Source of the DNA: Paralvinella palmiformis
Taxonomy: Eukaryota > Annelida > Polychaeta > Terebellida > Alvinellidae
Assembly (NCBI GenBank): GCA_025642065.1
Contig: JAODUP010000227.1
Span: 124,001-188,000 of the forward strand
Direction: 5' to 3'
DNA length: 64,000 bases
Part shown: positions 25,801 through 40,096 of the stretch, piece by piece
Numbering within the stretch: position 1 is the first letter of the stretch
Layout: each line of letters opens with the position of its first letter
Notes under the pieces: model-generated
The model's database searches: none
What the model saw: only the letters and a program-made list of their open reading frames with translations
Told to the model about the DNA's origin: nothing
Program-made: the position numbers and the translations under genes

Positions 25801-27967
25801 TGACCCAACGGACGCAACGAACGCAGCCGTCTTTGCAATCGGAACAGCTGCTGATGCAGGCGTTTCCACGGCGATGCGTGTAGTCGTTTCGTTTTTAGCC
25901 GAGATTGCGATATAAACACCGACGACAGCTACACACACACACACACACACACACACATGTTTGTGCTTAAAGTCTCAGGTTCCAGTACAATACTGAGGGA
26001 GGGGGATGTTATAAAGCGTACCAGTGCCACTTACGATACTACGAATAAACATCCAGAGACGTACGGCCATACCGACCGACCCACCATCTGACGGACCGAA
26101 TTGACACGTTCCCTACTGTCGATACCAAAACATCTCACACAGTGGCCGAGTTCCGGCTAACACGTGGCTTCAGATGGACACACATCTCAACTATCGGAAA
26201 TATTGAACGATATTTAATGGAATTTGACCAGCTGTTTAGCGTGGTGCGTACCGAGGCAGGACGAACGCTCTAAAACACGCCTTTCACGAGGTTTAGGTGG
26301 AGCGGGAGAGTTGGTGAGGGGGTGGTGTGGTGTTTTTTTACTGTTTTGTTTCCGGAGTGGGAGGTGCGTTTTTGGAAATTGACAGATGTTAGAACTGGAT
26401 CTGAGTGTTGGCTTACTAAAACAGATGGTATTTCGCGATTTCGGGGCGCTCATACGGTGCATTTAGTAGTGCACTGCACGGGAAACTTGTGGGTCATGGG
26501 CCCAAATGCCAGTGTTAGTTCACTATGCGGGATGTTTCAGTCATGAAATTCACAAGGAAGCCAAAGAAAACGTTTACTCACTCACTTCATGGAACGAAGT
26601 CTTACGCATCAAAATAAAAGAATGGAAAACATGGAAATTCTGCCTAACGTCAAATTAAACACCACAGATTTGTATTTCTTCCCTCTCTCACCACAAAATA
26701 CCTCGAAAATGAATATATCGTGCATTTATCAGTGTGTTTTCAAACGACTCCAAGACACAGCCGTCAGAATTCAAAAAGACAAATGATGGGAGATAACTCT
26801 GATGAACCGTTTATAAGAGAACGTTGACCTCATTCGTCGGCAGATGGCGCTGTCATTTAGATGTGTTGTTCAGAATCGGCACTAATCATACGTAAGACGT
26901 GGGACCATGGGGCGACTTTCTGGGAGAACAAATCCCACAAACACAGCTGTGGTCCGGATTCGAACCCTTAACCTGAAGGTTTATAGCGCAGTGCTCTTAA
27001 CACGGCATGATTGGAAGGCCATTGTTTGGATGACAATATTGATATGAAGGACGAGAAGCGATTTATAGAGAAATGCGTTTTTTTCCTCTTGGCATAAATA
27101 TTTATGTGTCTATCTAACATTGGCAAAGGGATTTAGATTGACAACAACAACAAGTAGACCCCTCGCAGACCTGCTTAGATTGGTACAAATATATAGGATT
27201 TAGATTGACAACAACAAAAACCACTGTATCCCCTGTATCCCTGCGAACATGCTTATACTGACACAAGTACTAGTATATCGGATCTAGACTGAAAACAACA
27301 ACAACAACATCACACCAGTGGACCTCCTACGGATCTGCTGGGCCACTAGAACGGTCCAAATACGATCAATATTTCCGGCCACAAATGTCGCCAAATCAAT
27401 GTCCCAGAGAAATCGCGTGATCAACATCTCTCGCCTCCGACTACCCTTTGACGTTTTCACATCGCAAAAACACTATAACCGTTATAAATATAACCTAAAT
27501 GTATTCCACGACTAAGCTTTTATTGTCGTGAACTTTTTTGTATGCAACAATTAATGTATTCGCTTAACTGGACTTGGATCCTGCCGATATGTGATCATTC
27601 ACATTATCGCCAACGTAGATCACCAAAATCGAAATATCTAATTTGGTGACGCGAAAATGTGACGAATCCGTCATTTTGAACGTATTGCCGACTATAGAGT
27701 TGGAGACAGTTTGATGTGAAGATGTTTTGTTACATAGTAAATACTGGACAATTAACCCGTGTATTCAATAGCCGTGATAGTGGGTCTATTTGATCCATGT
27801 TATTAACAAAAGATATATTTTCTATGTCGGTCGAGATTCCGTCTCTAATCCACTAAAATTATGATAACTACATTAGTACACGACTTGGGTCTATTAGTTA
27901 GAAGACGTATTAGCCTGTTGATCAGTATGTTTACTATACAAAGTATCATAGGAAGGTAGTCATAATA

Positions 27968-28020
<53 letters not shown>

Positions 28021-31000
28021 CCTTGGAAGATGAACGGCATCGGTTCTGTTCATTAAGAACCGCACCGCACACGCAGTCTAACTACATATAAAATCAGCGG
28101 TAAGTAGAATAGACTGGCGTCAGATGACATATTTTGACACTCGCTCCATTCTGATTGATCAACAACACCACACACAGTTATACCGACCAGACTCCGGTTA
28201 TTGGATCGGTTTAAATGGCAACAAAAAAATAACACTGCCTTCTCGTCTCGTTCATCATGTCCCGTTCAACAGGTGTCAGCACCGTCTAATAGGCGAGCAC
28301 AATAGAAAATGGCTCAAACCGAAGACAGGAGACCGCCGCCAGATATAAACGATACAATGGGACGCAGATCGATCACCGATAATCGATCTGTCATCAGTCA
28401 TTCGAATGACAGGCCCGAAGAAGGGGCACACTTGTGTTAAAGAACGATTATTGCTTCGCGAAATGACACCGACTCTCCCGAAAATTTCGACTGCGTATTT
28501 TTAACTTATCCGTTTACTCAAACATTATGAATTAATATATTTTTTAATTTTGTTTGTGCCAATTTGCATTTATCTTATATTAATTCAAAACATAAAAAGG
28601 TAAGTAGCATGTAGTTAATACGATGATAATACAACACTCATACGCTTCATTTTGTTATCAATTTCATATTTCAGAAAGGTTAAATAAGATACAGACACTT
28701 TGTTCTTCCATGTAACGTATTATGATGTTTGTATATTTTTGTATGGAAATGACTACATTGGTGATTTGTGCATAATTTATCGTAATAACTTTAACATTGG
28801 TGTCATAATAATCACCGAAATATTGTTTCAATTATGCCTATTGTAGTGCACCTATATAGAAATGAAAAAGTACCCAAATTAGTTAATTAGAGTATATCAT
28901 ACATGATCCCGCTGCGTCTTGTACAAGCTTCAATTTAGTACTAATTTCATATCATATCTAAAACTTTAGTTAAACTCTCATCATCAATTTACAGGCCAAG
29001 TTTTACTTTTTATATGTCATCACAGAAATCGGTCAATATGACACAGCATAGATAAAGTATTTTCTTGTGAGCATATTTTTTTATATCGCTGAACCAAACC
29101 GTACTGCACAGTTTTGGTACCAATGAAAAAACTGTTCCTGTGTTGTACCGTGGACCTCATCAGCGCTCACGAACTATTTAAGTACACGTATATGTGTAAA
29201 AAAAGACCAAGCATCACTAATTATTCATTTCAAGAGGTCGGGAGGGGGTCTGTTGAGGTCCAATGATGTAACAATCAGCTGCTGACACGGTGATACACGG
29301 ACTATCTCCTAGTACTCGCTAATAGAGTTCACACATCGTTAGTCACCGATACTTCCTGGAAGTGTACAAAGGACGGGCTTTGTCGGTGAAAGTGGCGAAC
29401 ACGATAGCTTCCAAGAATGTCCCGTGGGCGCCCACCGGGCGCCCACCGGGAGAGTTGGCCACAGGGTACATATACGATAGCTGGGCGCAACGCGAGACGA
29501 CGGGTACGAGATAACGAAATCCGAATAGAATGGCTAAATGTGGCCGTCGTGTGGTGGGCGATTTCTATGAGTCGATGACATCGTGTACCTTGAATTACGG
29601 CGATCGTGTACTTATTGTACTTGTACGGTGAAGGTCAAGTTACTAGCCAATCTATCCTGTGATGGTCCTGTGGAGTTTGTAGAATAGAATGGCAATTTGG
29701 CTTTTTCGTTGAAGTTCCCCGCAGGTTGAATACCAGTATAATTGGTGGCTAGCCTGATGTCAACAAGTTGGCATTTCGGCGGTGCATCCAGTCAACACTG
29801 AAGGTCAACTGAATGCCGACAAATCCGTGATCTGTCTAAATGCAATTAATCCTGTCATGTTTTCAGTATTAATGTGGTATAAGAATCGGCTACATCAGGC
29901 TTGTCATTTGGATATGGCAAACAGGGTGAAGGTCGTGGGCTGCGCATTTGTTCAGCTTTGTTAATGACACATTATATACCGTATAGACAGGTACTGGATA
30001 CACTGCACCCAGTCTTCCACCCTCCTTTAGGTGTCTCTAAAGTAAATAAAGTAAAGGTGGTAACTGAATGTAGTAGTTGAAGGTGAGCAGATTTGACTGT
30101 TGCTAATTAAGGGGAAAGCATTATCGACGATGGTAGTTACCCTGTCACAGGGCACCTCATCTGGTCACAGTACATTTCACATTATACTAACTGATGATAC
30201 GATACCAAGTTATGATGTCTTTATTTGTTTACCTAAGACTCTCTGGTATTGATAATCAAGATGAAAGGATAATGGATGCATTCATGTAAAATATGTTACA
30301 TGTCGTCTGATTGTTTTCAGGGTTAGTGAGTTAGTGAGTATGTGAGTGAGTGATTCACACCTTAGACAAATAGCCGAGATTCACGACGGTTCGTAACATA
30401 GGTTTCGCCACTACTGCTATGCTGCAGGAGTGCCACCGAAGTAGAGTCAATATTCCTTTTATATAATAACAATTAGTATTATTTTATACGTTAAAATCAA
30501 TCTACATATCGTATTTATCTCTTGTGTATGGATATGTTGTTTTAATCAGTACTAATTAATATCTAACAGCTGATGGCGAAAGTACACGGTTTCAAAAAAC
30601 GGAAAGAGCGCCTTCGTGCCCTAACCAAACATCGGCGGTTGGTGACAGATCTCTAGTACCTGGGTTCAAAATCCGACGCGCTATATTTGAAGGGTGCTTC
30701 ATATTTCACTTCACCCGGTTACCTTTGGAGGTCGCTGGCCCATTTAGCTTACCATGCGCACAGAAGTGGCAGTAAAACAGCAACATTTACATTTCAAAAC
30801 CGCTAAGTTACAAAAACTATAAACCCAACAATGCCGCGGTAATACACCTACAGGTTTGTTTAACATAAAGAGTTCGGTATGTAAATAAATACGTTTTGTC
30901 AGCTGACAAGAAAAAGTCATCAAACCCACAGCCGATACAATACGTACCGTGAACAACAACGTTCATTCGACGTTCTTCTGATATGTTCGCTGTAACATGT

Positions 31001-33674
31001 ACACAGGACGAACGGCTTTGAGTTATGCGTGTTATTAAAACATATTCCGTGTAATAGCAAAGACGGCATGATATGGTACGGGAAGTTATGCCTGACATAG
31101 TCGTTTGTGAAACTGGTCGGAATTTTCACAGACCACTGACGCTCGGTGATAAAATTCTTTTAAAAGCCTCGATATTCTTCACAGGTCGTAATTTTTTCAC
31201 AAACGTGTGACAGCACCTATACCATCAACCGAATCTGTCATAAAATTATTCAGGTATGTATGATAGAAGACGTATTTTACAGCCATTGTTATTCTTCGCG
31301 TGCTAGTTTAAATTGGTGAAATAATCTCCTCGAAGGTAAAGAAATGAGATGACAAATAAAACATAGAGTGAGTGAGTGACGAGATTAAAGATAGATCCAC
31401 ACACACACACACACACACGCGTGCGCGCGCACACACACACGGGTCGCCGGATTTTACTCCCTTATTATGACATACTAGAGTATATCAATCCCAAATCGTG
31501 AACCGACCAAGCACTTTACCAGTTCAGCCACGGAGAGACCACTCAATTATTCAGTATAACGTATCGTTGCCATGTTGATGTTCCCAGCTGGACGATGAGA
31601 AAATCAATGATATTATTCTTTTTGTAAATCAGTGTTTTAAAACTTTTAATGTCTTAAGATGCGGGTTCTTCTTATCAAGAGTAAATGGACAACGCCAAGA
31701 TGTGTACGTATAAATCCATCTCCAACCATTCTCTAAAATGTGAATTATTATAGAGTAGGGTACCTGAACGCCGACTACAAATAAATGAATATAAAATACT
31801 GAACACTAACAAGGTGTTAGCTACAAAAAGAACGCGAAACACACACACACACACACACACACACATGATAGAGAGAGAGAGAGAAGGGGGGGGGAATCCC
31901 AGAGCGAATGAGAGAGAGAGAATGTGTTTAAGCATGTGACAAACAGCCCTTGGGGCATTCGCGTCTGAGTACCGTACTGATACTATGTTCGGCCCAGACA
32001 GAAAACTGCGACAAACAGACGATATGACAACCTGTCACCAGCCTGCACGGAGCTTCGGAGAAATGTGAAAGCATTTGTAAAGATCACGTCTGCACCTAAC
32101 GCCTCGACAAGGTCACGTGATCAATTGACGAGATCCCGAGCTGGTGTCAGAGTGACAGTAGTAGCCGATGTCGGTGTGGACTCGTTAAACAAACATCACT
32201 ACCGATGGTGGTGGTAGTGGTGGTGGTGAAAATGGCGGATTAATTGTGGATATAACATATTGAGCGATCTTCGCACCTCAAATTTTTTTAATAACATTCC
32301 GATCACAACATTGAGATCACCCGCCATTTTCAATTCAATGACCGAGGACGCTAGTTGTTCTTTTCGGTAAACGATCTTGTTAAATATTGATACGTGTGTT
32401 TAAACTTGCGCCCGTACATACATACGTACAGACTGACGGACGTACACACACACACACACACGGATGTACAGACACATGTTGTTGCGAATATAAATATATA
32501 TATTTGAACTCATCTGTCAGTCCTAGTATCTACTACTTCTAAAATAATTATATACTAAAATGCCTTTTCGAGTGACTTACTCAGTCATTCAATCACTCAC
32601 AAACTATTACACATGCAGACGTACACAGAAACCGAGGGAGGGGTGGGGGAGGAGATTTGCCCCAGCAATTATTGAAAAGCCTACTCCGGAACAATAACAA
32701 AATCTCTAGATTTTTCCTAGAAGCAACAAACCAACAATTAACACAGAACAAATTTTAATTCCTTTCACCTTAAAAGCCCAACTGCAGCCTTTGACAATCG
32801 TTTCGACTTTTGTTTTACAATTAAGTCAGCCCTTAACGTGCTACATATTAGCATTCCTTATTATATTTATATGTGCCCGCAATAGGTTCCACCAATAACA
32901 AGATTTAAATTGAAGTTTTTAAGTACAATTGTGGCTACAAAGGAATTTTTATTTTCCCAATTCTTTACCACCATTAGTAATAGTAGCACAACACCAACAA
33001 CAATAATAATAATAGCGAACAGGAGCCATTAAACGATTACCTACATGTTACAATACCCATCTACCTCAATATGGGAATAAAAAGGTGTAAATGTTGCTGT
33101 TTTTCTGCTACATTTATGCACACGGTATGCTAAATGGGCATAATATCTAAATGTAATGAAGCGATGCGAAAGGTGTAACATTCTTCTAACATAGGCACAT
33201 AGCCCGGTCGGGGTTTGAACCCAGGTGCTATATATTCGTGGTCAAATGCGCTACCATTTAGGCCAGAGGTGCCCTCAATGGGAGAATAAGACATTCAGCT
33301 AACTGCTTAAGCACGTCAACATTAGAACTTCTGTCATCTGTCGCGACTTGCGGTAGTGAGGGGGTTTGAGCATAGAATCACTGAACATGCGTCCAAAATG
33401 TTACCATCTCGGCCAAAGTGACTCCATAACGAAGAGCAGATGGTGACACACGGAATTCAGCTTTCATTTAACTAAGAGTTACACTGAGATAATACAACTC
33501 ATTCGACAGAAAATACTAATAACATTTGCAAAAAAGGACACACTTCTCGTGGCTTTTTTATGGGTTTTAGTGTGGTGCAGGGAAGTAACATTTCATGTAT
33601 TTCACGAGTAAATCATTGCTCGCACTTTAGAGGTAGGTGAATGGGTTCTGCGCGGGCGGACGGGGGGGGGGGTG

Positions 33675-33717
<43 letters not shown>

Positions 33718-34856
33718 TGATCTACTTACAACGGGATTCTGTGATGCGTCCTTCCTGGCTGCACGGTAGTACGGCCGTGACGTTGGTCAACCGGTAACAT
33801 CGTCCGCGTCTCGCTCGGCAACAAGACACTTCCGCCCGTACGCAACGAGACGGCCATCAGGGCGAACATGCCCAATACGTTACCATGGCAATCGGTTGAC
33901 GCAAGCGCAGTCGCGCACACACACCCTCACCCGGTGACGAATCTTCTGTATCCGGAACACCGCATAGTAGTCCCGTCCATGCCTAAATACTTCCAACCGA
34001 CAGAGGGCAGCACTGTCATGTCAATATTGCCAGAAAATGGCCGCCTCGGAATCTTTGTGTCCTTTGCTAGTTCAGTGTTTGTAAAACGGTACACGCACCC
34101 GGCGATGGTCGCTGCACGAATATAAGTTTCTAAACACACACACTCAGCTACACAGAACACGTACTATTATAATAGTAACAATCATCTAGCTATTCAAAAA
34201 ACATCAACGATTTGCGGAGAGAGAGCCGTCTGTATTACTCCGAAGGCGAAGTGACGCATTTTTGGACAGCCCAATGATAGACGACAATAACTAAGTTGCT
34301 TTATCTCCTATCAAGTCCCTCTCTCTCTCTCTCTCTCTCTCTGCGTAGAGTTCATCTTTTTATCGAATAACCCATGCCAGCAGTCGTGTCATCGTGTTGC
34401 GTGGATCTTTCGGGCTGGCGGGCTCTGTCCAAATAACTGCCGACGTTTTTCATTCGCGAACGTTATTGATCCTGGACGCGCGTACCAAAAGTAAGAGGCA
34501 GCGAGTACAAGAAGCGCGTATCCCGAACTGAACAGCAGACGACGAGAGTGTCGTATTGATCAGAAAGATAGAGCCAGGCCAGGCTATCGATGGCTTCCCA
34601 GGCCATAATGGCTTCTCTTTGTGTGTGTGTGTGCGTGTGTGTGTTGAATGAGGGCCATTGTCCAGTGGTTATTTGGGCTGGACATTCGGTAAAGCACCAA
34701 ACAGATTGACCACAGACAGACCAGTTGAACAGTAACACGCAAATACAGACACACGCACACACTACTATTAACTCTTTCAGTAACGCTTCTGGCTCATTCA
34801 TAACAGAGAACCAATATCGCTGACGAATGACCTAGACATTTTGTTGTCTCGCTTTA

Positions 34857-34888
<32 letters not shown>

Positions 34889-37639
34889 GGCCGAGCAGCT
34901 GTTGCCAGAGTGCCCCGACTGGTTGTGCCTCCCACTCACTGTAAAATTATATCAGTGCAGGCAACAATAACACACACACACACACACAGGGATAGTATTT
35001 CCTAGTCTAAAAGACTGGCCCAGTGCTGCTTCAGATCAGCTTGGTCTATGACTGATAACTGAATAATAACCAAGCACGCCGAATGAAGCCCAGGACAGAC
35101 AGACAAACAGACAGACAAACAGACAGATAACAGGAACCAAGAAAATACGAATCTGGGCCATTAAGTAAGCATTAAAAAATGTCTGCGGCCATAATATGAC
35201 CTAATTTGGTGTAAACAAACGAAATGCATTTCTCCATGGAAGATCGTTGTGTCTGTTCATTAAAAGGGCAGTTATGGAGTAGAAGTTTGAGCTTATCACA
35301 GAACAGGTGTAATATTTGGTATTTCTAATCAGTTTCTTAATCTGTGTACACCACTGACGATATTACGAGTATTGAATTATATGTGTACTGGCGCCTTACT
35401 AGTATGTAATATCGGTCTGGCGAGGTCTACTCAGTGATAGATCAGAAACGGGGAAGTCCCCAGAAAGGAACATACAACCGAGTAGAGCTCGCAGCTCTCT
35501 AACATTCCTATCCAGCGCGGTTATACATTCAAATAATAATAATAATAATAAAATATTAAACAAATCAAAAGATAAAGAAATTGCCAATACTGAGAACACA
35601 TTTTATATAATAATTTTTTTAACATGGGAATTCCCACGTTTGGGAAATTCCGGGGACACAAACCAGATAGAATGAACAGTTGTAGCAGTTATTGTTTTAT
35701 GACCTCGTTTGTGTACATGGTAAAACAAATGGATGAAGCAGTCTGCGAAACAAATGCTGTTAAATGAAACATGTAACATTCATCAGATACAGATAAGCCG
35801 GCGTTATCTGGGAGTCCCAAGGAAATGCGGGGCCTCAACAGCCTAGCTAGATAGTACAGGACTCTACTGGGCTGAGAGCGGTCGTACCGGTTCCTCTTAC
35901 CCAAAGAACAACCTTCCTTTCCGGGCGTACGTCTATGGCTACCAACGATGTCTGCTCCAGTATACACGTATAACTTAGCTATATATTCTTTAAGGCTGTC
36001 CCGTCTAAAACGTGACTCCCATCTGGACTGAGTGGAAAGAAGCCATCGAGTGCGAGTGGCGACAGTGGCGCCGATCGAAGCCATACAGTAATTATGTCAG
36101 CTGGAAAGGTAACAGCTTACCAATAATGTTTATGGCTGGAGGAAGACGAAACAAGAAGATGGACAATAAATACATCGGAACTTCTATCTCTAGATTTATG
36201 GCTGCTACAAAGTTAGATAATACAGATAAAACAAGGTTAGGTACCTAGGCGTCTAAACTTTTATCTACGGTCTCCTTGAACTTTAGTAGAAAGGGCATGG
36301 CGCTTCGTGTGAAGTAGACCCATTCCTGGATGGTCCAAGAAAGAAGTAGCTCGTAGTACGGAGTTTCGTGTTATGGAAAAGCTTCACTGATTGTATGTCT
36401 TAACGTTCTGGTATTAGGATTCGGTAGTGCGTTATGAAAAGCAACCCGGTCAATTGACTTAACCACACACCTACACCTAATGCTTTTGATACAACGTATA
36501 CACATGTACCATACAGCGTAAAAGTGAAACCATATTGTAGTTCAGTTTAGTCATGAAATATTGAAAGTGAAACAAAGTTGGCAGTTTTTTCCTGTTACCA
36601 AGGTAGTAAAAGGGGATGCTGAACAGGTTCTTATACGAGACCTCGAAGTCTCGTTAAGTCGCAGTGCATTTCTGCTCCAGAACAGACACATTACTGACTT
36701 GACACATAACTCTATTATACATAATTATATGTGAAACAGCTTTAATCTGAATATTCATCTGGTTAATCAAATACGCTAAAAATTTAAACAGTTCACCAAT
36801 TCTCGGAGATACCGTTTGCTATTTTGATATATGAGACTGATAACAACATTCTGTTACACTTACAGATATTTGTTGCTATTGCGGCGTAAATATGACCACA
36901 CAATCGTAGGGCAGCCTTAAAGCCGACGGTTGTTCATCGTCATAATGTACATGAATAAATCATAACGTCCCACAATAAATACCTGGACTCTGCATAATGT
37001 TTGTTGAACTAGTATGAGGACAAACGCCTTTAGCAATTATCTTAATACATTAAGCCTCCACAACCAAAACATATTTTAAAGAAGAAATACGAAACTGGCA
37101 TAAAATGTAAATACTCGATTCATGTTTATAATTAATATTATTTTCCCACCATCTTTTAGCACTAAATCTTTGATTTGTTTGATCCTTGTACACGGGACAG
37201 CTTAGTTTGAAGAAATTCGGCTATGTTCTATTAATATACATATTAATAGTAAACTCGGCAGACTACAGGGTCCTTAACCGCATCACACCCTCACCCCAGA
37301 TTCACTTCTGTCAGATCTAAACAAACGTCAAAATAATACGCTGACCGCACCAACCCAGTGAAGCATGCCCTGGTGATGGGTAAAGGAGGTTATAAACAAC
37401 AACAACAATAAGTGATGTACTTACAGGTCACTGGTCAAGGACGAGTTCCTGGACAGCGACTTTGGCGAGATGTCGAAGTCACTATCTGACCGGTAGAGGA
37501 ACGACTCCCGCCTCTGGGGCAGGTTCTGGAGCACGATGCCCACCGATGGGCTGGTGCCATCCTTCGGACTCTTACCCGGGGAGGCGCCATTCTCGACGTC
37601 AAAGCTGATTGAGAGAGAAAAAATAGAATTTAAACAGAA

Positions 37640-37723
<84 letters not shown>

Positions 37724-40058
37724 CTGATGGATTAACACATGTCAACAAGTATGTTAATCTTGGTGGGGCCAGCTGCTGGATAAAATGTCCACGATCCTGA
37801 TGTCCTATACTTCCATTCGGACAGACAGACAGATATAGAGATATTATATATCTTGGTAATAAAAGACACCATTCTGTTCTTTGTACCTTGAAGAACTGCC
37901 CATATATTGCAAATAAACTTTTAGGGGCGATTCTCTGGGTCTTTTGAGGTGCTGTTTTAACACACACACACACACACACACACGGAGAGAGAGAGAGAGA
38001 GAGAGAGACACAGACAGACAGACAGACAGACAGACGTACATTAACCGATCAAGACTGTCTTCCGTTATCGATCTCCACAATAATCCGATATGTTCGACCA
38101 TCTGAGCATGAGACCATACAACTCTAAACATACCAACCGTACTCCTTACGGCAATGGATAATATAATAAATATTACTAAACCAACTGGCCGGGGTACGGC
38201 TGTCTTTATATCAACAAACACCGACCCGGCGTGGTAGGGAGGGGGGGGGGCATGGTCCCGAGCACGTATACCGCGCGAATCATTGTAACTCATTGTACTC
38301 GGTGACATCAGCATCATGTTCGGGTTGAACTATTTACCGACCTAGACCGATTCGAGAACACAAAAGAAATGCCAATGCCGCGCCAACGATGAGTAATGTA
38401 TTCTTGGCAATTCCGAGAAGTCGTCAGCGTAGAAATTTGAAAAAGCACCGTTTGGAGCACTTCTGGAACCTTCGGCGAGCCACCCAGCCAGTGAGCCCTA
38501 CGTGAAAACAATTGTTTCCTAGTACGGTATAAAAAACAACAACAAAACCAAGGAAAAGCCGACAGCTACAACTATACATAATTTATGCAAGTTAGGTTTT
38601 GTCTCGAGTTACTGCAAAAATCATAAAAAAGAGAGATTACTTTTTTAGACTAGGCGCTCATCACACCTCGGATGGAGGGGATCATTCCGAGAAAAGGAAG
38701 ATGACCAAACCGAAGTGTTTCTTTGATGAATGAAACATCCCACAGACATATTTTGTAATACTGGCATTCGAGCTAACTAGCTGGAGGTTTACAGGGCGAT
38801 GCACTTCTCAGCTGCGATCCGGGGCGGGGGGAGGTCCTTTCGGGGCATTTACCGGCAGACCGGAGGCGGCCCGCGTGGGTTATTCGACACGCTGATCCAG
38901 AACTGTTTATCTCAACAGGTAGATCCCGGGAAGTCGGGCATATCCAATCAGCTAGCTAGTCGGCGGATCCGATTCCGAGGATGCCAGTTATGGAACGGGC
39001 TTCGCGAGTTATCGCTGGTCGGGCGCAGAAATAACAACATTCAGGGTTCCGAAAATAACAACACCACAACAACCACGCATTCACGGTAAACTAGATTAGA
39101 CGAGCACGACGAAGATAGGACCGATTCTCGCTAACCCGGTTCAGAGAGATCGTATTGCGCACGATTTCACGATTTACAAAAAAAAAGTATATCGAACTCG
39201 GCAGGATTATACGAATGAAAGCGATCCACTCCAGTCTACGGTCTACTGTTATGATGTCCTTGCGTTGCGTCCTTGTTCTTTTGTGGTCATCTCATTGTCC
39301 TATTTCGCGTCAAATATGATCTCGGCTAATACCAAGTTTGGGCTGGGGAGTGCTTTGTTCGGCCTTTGGCGCTGGTCACACACAGAACATATGATCGAGG
39401 TGTGACTAACTAGGAAAACATCCCACAAACACAGGTATGAGGCGGATTTGAAACCATAATCCGGATATTTGGTAAGGAATGCTCGAAGCACTGGGCTAAT
39501 GGAGTAGATAGAGGTTTGGGTTACGTAAGCTTGTCATCTTCGTTATCGATGTGGTTTTAAACAATAATGGGATTTGTTTATTGTCCATGATTTGGTGTAA
39601 TAGAGTATGCTATGTTGTCCTGTTTTGTGATATGCTACGGTGCTGTCTTCTAATGTATTCTCTTATACCCAGTGTGTTATGGTACGATATACAACGTTGT
39701 CTTGCTTTACAATTCTTCCTGGTCCGTTATGATGTGACATTGCGTTGTCCGGTTATAATGATTGTCGTTGGTATGTTATGATTCAATACTGTGTTGTCCT
39801 GTTCGGATATTTTCTCCGGTGCATGTTTTAAACTATTGTCCTATTGTGTAATTGTGTGTTGCCGAACACAATTTCTACAGATTGGTTCACACTATGTGCA
39901 AAATATTACGTAATCATTCATTTCTTTGTGCATCTCTCACTTACAGCTGTATGCAGTTGGAACTCATAAACATCAAAACACTACATAATAAATTGTCTGA
40001 TACTAATACATATTTTACGATAACAAAAGCCACTGGTCTATGTACCAAGTGCGCTATG

Positions 40059-40096
<38 letters not shown>

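Larger units (their letters stand above)
20691..37424 (-). other. Large PDE4 intron between exons 2 and 3, with candidate internal promoters
   Basis: A 16.7-kb intron. The part next to exon 3 (20.7-22.9 kb) is AT-rich and CpG-poor. From 23.0 kb CpG density rises abruptly and stays high over much of the rest. It contains the candidate 5' exons at 23370-23773, 24754-24829, 26035-26070, 33730-33869 and 35901-36084, SINEs near 26.9, 30.7 and 33.1 kb, degenerate tandem repeats at 27.1 kb, and many (CA)n/(GA)n/(TA)n tracts (22788-22817, 22898-22919, 27969-28020, 31840-31883, 33679-33709). No second gene was recognised. Confidence 0.7.

Noticed and set aside
25518..25919. 133-codon minus-strand ORF in the CpG-rich zone
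   Set aside because: Overlaps G-run and low-complexity sequence, and I found no splice donor placing it in a PDE4 frame.
37605..37738. N-terminal extension of the open frame upstream of PDE4 exon 2
   Set aside because: It is (TA)n and (CA)n intron sequence read through (IYIYIY); the acceptor tcaatcag at 37605 marks the true exon start.
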